DNA of 64,000 nt. Source: Raineya sp. GTDB lineage: Bacteria; Bacteroidota; Bacteroidia; Cytophagales; Thermonemataceae. Position 1 is the stretch's first letter, and each line of letters starts with the position of its first letter. Location: contig JALONN010000001.1 in assembly GCA_025454915.1 (NCBI GenBank), positions 248,001 to 312,000 of the forward strand. Direction: 5' to 3'. A program made the translations under genes and the position numbers. Positions 60,318-64,000 of this stretch are shown piece after piece. Under the pieces are notes generated by a model. The model saw nothing but the letters and a program-made list of their open reading frames with translations, did no database searches and was not told the origin of the DNA.

Positions 60318-62990
60318 ATGGAAATCTCAACCAAATACGACCCCAGCCAAACCGAACAGAAGTGGTATGCTCACTGGCTCAAGAACAAATTTTTTGCTTC
60401 TAAACCCGATCATCGTGAGCCGTTTACAATCGTTATACCTCCTCCAAACGTCACAGGGGTCTTACACATGGGACACATGCTCAATAACACCATTCAAGAT
60501 ATTCTGATTCGTAGAGCCAGAATGCAGGGTAAAAATGCGTGTTGGGTGCCTGGTACTGACCATGCTTCCATTGCTACTGAAGCCAAAGTCGTGAATATGC
60601 TTAAAGAAAAAGGTATTTCTAAAAAGGACATCACACGTGAAGAGTTCTTGAAATACGCTTTTGACTGGAAAGAAAAATATGGTGGAATCATTTTAGACCA
60701 GCTTAAAAAACTGGGTGCTTCTTGTGACTGGGATAGAACCCGTTTTACCATGGAAGAAGACCTTTCTGCTGCTGTAATCGAAAGCTTTGTACATTTGTAC
60801 AAAAAAGGCTGGATTTACAGAGGTGTAAGAATGGTAAATTGGGACCCGATAGGTAAAACTGCCCTTTCTGATGAAGAAGTAATCTTCAAAGAATCACAGT
60901 CTAAAATGGTGTATGTAAAATACAAACTCAAAGATAGTGAGGAGTTTATCACAGTGGCTACCGTACGTCCCGAAACCATCCCTGGTGACGTGGCAGTGTG
61001 TGTAAACCCCAACGATGAACGATACAAACACCTTATTGGCAAAACTGTAATTGTTCCATTGGTAAACAGAGAGGTAACTGTAATTGCTGATGAGTATGTG
61101 GATATGGAATTTGGAACAGGAACGCTTAAAATTACACCTGCTCACGATATTGCTGACTATGAAATAGGGATGAAGCATAATTTGCCTGTAATTGATACCA
61201 TTGCAGATGATGGAACCATGTCTGCTGCCGTAGAGGTAGAGAAATACATAGGAAAAGACCGTTTCTGGGTAAGAAGAGAAGCCATCAAAGATTTAGAAGA
61301 ACAAGGCTTGCTTGTAAAAGTAGAGGAGTATAAAAATCAAGTAGGTACTTCGGAGCGTACAGGGGCTGTGATTGAACCCAAACTTTCGATGCAGTGGTGG
61401 CTCAAAATGAGTGAAATAGCAAAACCTGCTTACGAAAACGTGATGAACGATACCATTCGTTTCTTCCCTGAGAAATTTAAAAATATGTACCGTAGCTGGA
61501 TGGAAAACCCAAGAGATTGGTGTATTTCTCGTCAGTTGTGGTGGGGACAGCAAATACCTGCGTTCTATGACAATAAAGGTAATATTGTGGTTGCTGAAAC
61601 CAGAGAAAAAGCTATCGAACAGTACAAAAAGCAATTCCCTGATGCTCAGAATGTAGAACTAACTCAGGATGAGGATGTTTTGGATACTTGGTTTAGCTCT
61701 TGGTTGTGGCCTATTTCAGTGTTTGATGGTTTCAAAGACCCTAATAACGCTGATATTCAGTATTATTACCCAACCAATGTACTGGTGACAGGTTTTGATA
61801 TCATTTTCTTCTGGGTAGCTAGAATGATTATGGCAGGGTATGAGTTCAAAGGGCAATTGCCATTCAAAGATGTATATTTTACAGGTTTGATTCGTGATAA
61901 ACTGAATCGTAAAATGTCTAAGTCTTTGGGTAACAGCCCTGATGCTTTGCGTCTGATAGATATTTATAGTGCTGATGGAATGCGTTTTGGTGTATTGTAC
62001 AATTCGCCTGCGGGTAATGATGTACTTTTTGATACGGGTGTTCCAAAATCTCAGAAACAAGAAGATATTGATGCCTTCATGCAAGACCCTGATTCTCATA
62101 ATTCTAAACTTTGTGAGCAAGGACGTAACTTTGCTAACAAAATTTGGAATGTTTTCAGACTTTTAAAAACTTTTGAAGTATCAGATTCGGTTGAATTGCC
62201 TAATACTGTTCTTGTAATGGATTGGTTTGAATCCAATTTCAATCAAGCACTTGCAGAAATTGAAGATCACTTTGAAAAATACAGGCTTTCAGAGGCTCTA
62301 CAGGCTGTTACGAAACTATTTTGGGACGATTTCTGTGACTGGTATTTAGAAATTATCAAACCAGAGTATGGAAAGCCTATCAATAAAATGGTTTATGAGA
62401 GAAGTGTAGAATTTTTGGATAGACTTTTAAGAGTTTTACATCCGTTTATGCCATTTATTACAGAAGAAGTTTGGCAGAATATTGCTCCACGCAAAGACAA
62501 TGAAAGTATTTGTGTAGCAGAGTATCCTAAAGTAAACACTTTTGATAAAACTATTTTACAAGAGGCAGAACTTGCTTTTGAAGCAGTAAGCCAAATACGT
62601 AATATTCGTAACAGCAATGGTATTTCTCCTAAAGAAGTGCTTGAAATTGTAGTGAAAAAATCTGGTAGTGAGGCTATTTTGCAAAAATGGCAAGCTATCA
62701 TCGAAAAACTGGCTGTATGTAAACTTTCTTTTGTAGTGGATAGCCCTGCCAATGGTGTGAAATTCTTGGTAAAAACAGACGAATTCTTTGCTATGATTAC
62801 CATAGAAATAGATATGGAGCAAGTGAAGAAGGATTTGGAATACTACAAAGGTTTCAAAGAAAGTGTATCAAAAAAACTTTCCAACGAAAAATTTGTAGCC
62901 AATGCAAAACCTGAAATCATTGAAAATGAACGTAAAAAGCTCGCTGATGCCGAAGCGAAAATCAAGGCATTGGAAGAGATGTTGAAATAA
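60318..62990 (+). CDS. valS: Valyl-tRNA synthetase
   Basis: 890 residues, normal length. It charges tRNA-Val and edits threonine. PPPNVTGVLHMGHMLNNTIQ near 43-62 has the HIGH-type motif (HMGH), NRKMSKSLGNSPD near 529-541 the KMSKS loop, and WWGQQIPAFYD and ATVRPETIPGDVAVCV (editing domain) are conserved. The last 65 residues form the coiled-coil tRNA-binding arm (VKKDLEYYKGFKESVSKKLS). It lies between the interrupted-tRNA operon and the Thg1-like gene; this may be chance. Confidence 0.97.
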   Translation: MEISTKYDPSQTEQKWYAHWLKNKFFASKPDHREPFTIVIPPPNVTGVLHMGHMLNNTIQDILIRRARMQGKNACWVPGTDHASIATEAKVVNMLKEKGISKKDITREEFLKYAFDWKEKYGGIILDQLKKLGASCDWDRTRFTMEEDLSAAVIESFVHLYKKGWIYRGVRMVNWDPIGKTALSDEEVIFKESQSKMVYVKYKLKDSEEFITVATVRPETIPGDVAVCVNPNDERYKHLIGKTVIVPLVNREVTVIADEYVDMEFGTGTLKITPAHDIADYEIGMKHNLPVIDTIADDGTMSAAVEVEKYIGKDRFWVRREAIKDLEEQGLLVKVEEYKNQVGTSERTGAVIEPKLSMQWWLKMSEIAKPAYENVMNDTIRFFPEKFKNMYRSWMENPRDWCISRQLWWGQQIPAFYDNKGNIVVAETREKAIEQYKKQFPDAQNVELTQDEDVLDTWFSSWLWPISVFDGFKDPNNADIQYYYPTNVLVTGFDIIFFWVARMIMAGYEFKGQLPFKDVYFTGLIRDKLNRKMSKSLGNSPDALRLIDIYSADGMRFGVLYNSPAGNDVLFDTGVPKSQKQEDIDAFMQDPDSHNSKLCEQGRNFANKIWNVFRLLKTFEVSDSVELPNTVLVMDWFESNFNQALAEIEDHFEKYRLSEALQAVTKLFWDDFCDWYLEIIKPEYGKPINKMVYERSVEFLDRLLRVLHPFMPFITEEVWQNIAPRKDNESICVAEYPKVNTFDKTILQEAELAFEAVSQIRNIRNSNGISPKEVLEIVVKKSGSEAILQKWQAIIEKLAVCKLSFVVDSPANGVKFLVKTDEFFAMITIEIDMEQVKKDLEYYKGFKESVSKKLSNEKFVANAKPEIIENERKKLADAEAKIKALEEMLK

Positions 62991-63000
62991 ACAGCAACTA

Positions 63001-63082
63001 AAAACCTTATAGGTTTTGTATTTTCAATATTTGATAATTAATAAATTAAATCAAAAGAATGACTTAAAACCTATAAGGTTTC
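63001..63082. repeat. Paired inverted repeats between valS and the Thg1-like gene
   Basis: AAAACCTTATAGGTTTT near 63001-63017 and AAAACCTATAAGGTTT at 63066-63081 are near-palindromic and inverted copies of each other, 48 bases apart. They could form a terminator after valS, a cruciform or an operator pair for the next gene. No T-run follows the right copy. Confidence 0.5.
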
Positions 63083-63108
63083 TGTTGTTTCGTAAAGTGT
63101 AAGTACTT

Positions 63109-63951
63109 ATGATTTTTGAAACTTTAGGAGATTGGTGTAAGTGGCTTGAGAAGAATTTCTCTCCAGAAATCATGATTCCAACCCTTCCAGTAATTATCAG
63201 ACTCGATGGTAATAATTTTCATAATTGGACAAAAGGGCTTCAACGCCCTTTTGATGCCAATCTGACTCAGCTCATGATTGAAACCACCAAAACTTTGGTA
63301 GCTGAAACCAATGCTGTGGTTGGTTATACCCAAAGTGATGAAATTACGCTTATTTTGTACTCAAAAGACAAAAAAAGTGCAATTTATAATGATGGTAAAA
63401 AACAGAAGATTCTGTCAAAACTGACAGGCAGATGTGTGTCATTCTTTAATGAACGAAGACAAGAATTATTGCCCAATCATAACAGAATTGCCAATTTTGA
63501 TTGCAGAATTTACCAAGTTCCAAGCCTCCACGATGCTTGTGTGCAACTGCTTTGGCGTGAGAATGATGCTACAAGAAATTCTATTTTGATGCTTGCAGAT
63601 TCTTTATTTGGACATGCAGAATGTTTTAAACTCAAAACCAATGAATTGCAAGATAAAATGATGCTTGAAAAAGGCATTAACTGGAATGACTTGGAAACCA
63701 AATACAAAAGAGGAACGTATGTAAAAAGAGTCAAAACTTCCAAACCTTTTTCAAAAGAAGAATTGGCTACCTTGCCAGCAGGGCATCATGCTCATAAAAA
63801 CCCTGATTTAATTATTGAAAGAAGCATTATTCAGGAAATAGAGTATCCTGTTTTTAATAAAATCAAAAATAAGGAAAAAGTAATTTTCTTTGACGCAGAA
63901 CCCATTGTAGGAGAAGTGGAGTCAGAGTTTCAGGAAAATAATGAATTATAA
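63109..63951 (+). CDS. Thg1-like 3'-5' RNA polymerase (tRNA-His guanylyltransferase family)
   Basis: 280 residues. VIIRLDGNNFHNWTKG near residues 28-43 is the Thg1 signature with the first catalytic Asp (Asp33), followed by RPFDANLTQLM, and GYTQSDEITLIL near 72-83 holds the second (Asp77). GRCVSFFNERRQ and DCRIYQVPS also fit. Bacterial Thg1-like proteins add nucleotides in the 3'-5' direction and can repair 5'-truncated tRNAs. Since bacteria encode G-1 of tRNA-His, repair is the more likely job. The gene lies 3.3 kb from the interrupted tRNA operon. Confidence 0.88.
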   Translation: MIFETLGDWCKWLEKNFSPEIMIPTLPVIIRLDGNNFHNWTKGLQRPFDANLTQLMIETTKTLVAETNAVVGYTQSDEITLILYSKDKKSAIYNDGKKQKILSKLTGRCVSFFNERRQELLPNHNRIANFDCRIYQVPSLHDACVQLLWRENDATRNSILMLADSLFGHAECFKLKTNELQDKMMLEKGINWNDLETKYKRGTYVKRVKTSKPFSKEELATLPAGHHAHKNPDLIIERSIIQEIEYPVFNKIKNKEKVIFFDAEPIVGEVESEFQENNEL

Positions 63952-63972
63952 AACCAACCATTGAAAGTTTTT

Positions 63973-64000
63973 ATGCGTTTTGTTATAGCAGTAATTTGGG
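63973..64000 (+). CDS. Start of a further gene (partial)
   Basis: ATG at 63973 opens MRFVIAVIW, which runs off the window. The hydrophobic start fits a membrane or exported protein, or an enzyme with a first beta strand. Too short to identify; 21 bases after the Thg1-like gene, so possibly in its operon. Confidence 0.35.

Overview
The window comes from a low-GC Bacteroidota genome, most likely a member of the Cytophagales or a relative. This is read from the gene families (a DUF4270 lipoprotein, a SpoIIE phosphatase behind a 7TMR-DISM sensor, a secreted hydrolase with a type IX secretion C-terminal sorting domain, an SSS transporter, a DUF4132 protein) and from promoters of the Bacteroidota form TAnnTTTG. 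No replication origin, rRNA operon, phage or insertion sequence was seen.

Layout. 0-6.5 kb: housekeeping (start of rimO, glmS, a DUF4270 lipoprotein, a one-domain GT5 protein, panC, lpxK). 6.6-20 kb: a DUF4132 giant, a TetR/thioesterase pair sharing an operator, a cupin, a glutamine amidotransferase, and secreted proteins including a papain-like peptidase and a terpene-cyclase-like protein. 20-23 kb: a divergent metal-handling locus (DUF3299-like protein, MerC, and a LolD/FtsX-type ABC pair with a His-rich loop) around a 29-bp perfect palindrome. 23-42 kb: T9SS-type lipase, universal stress protein, DISM-SpoIIE regulator, EndoV-like protein, accB-accC, uridine-phosphorylase-like enzyme, SSS transporter, vWA/HExxH protein, predicted aminopeptidase. 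42.6-45.5 kb: a run of co-oriented orphan genes separated by attC-like inverted repeats, perhaps gene cassettes. 45.7-55.1 kb: pirin, cardiolipin-synthase-like enzyme, S41 and C10 peptidases, membrane AraC regulator, beta-lactamase-like hydrolase, and a sigma/YCII pair.

The most unusual part is 55.2-59.9 kb. Behind a promoter with a perfect 10-3-10 palindrome lie four tRNA-like genes. Each is interrupted in its anticodon arm by a 45-54-nt hairpin insert. When the inserts are removed on paper, all four fold as 70-74-nt cloverleaves with anticodons GUC, GGG, UUU and GUA. Eight copies of one RNA element (GGTCAA-N6-CTTACTTCT plus a pairing TTAYC strand) occur across the array: four inside the tRNA inserts and four, in circularly permuted order, between the genes. 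Downstream are a 744-residue protein with a Cys/His zinc site and a TerD-like C-terminal region (MXAN_6230/SCO0854-like), and two paralogous minimal nucleotidyltransferases. After valS follows a Thg1-like 3'-5' polymerase. I infer an undescribed RNA-processing, tRNA-repair or anti-nuclease system; its chemistry cannot be told from sequence alone.
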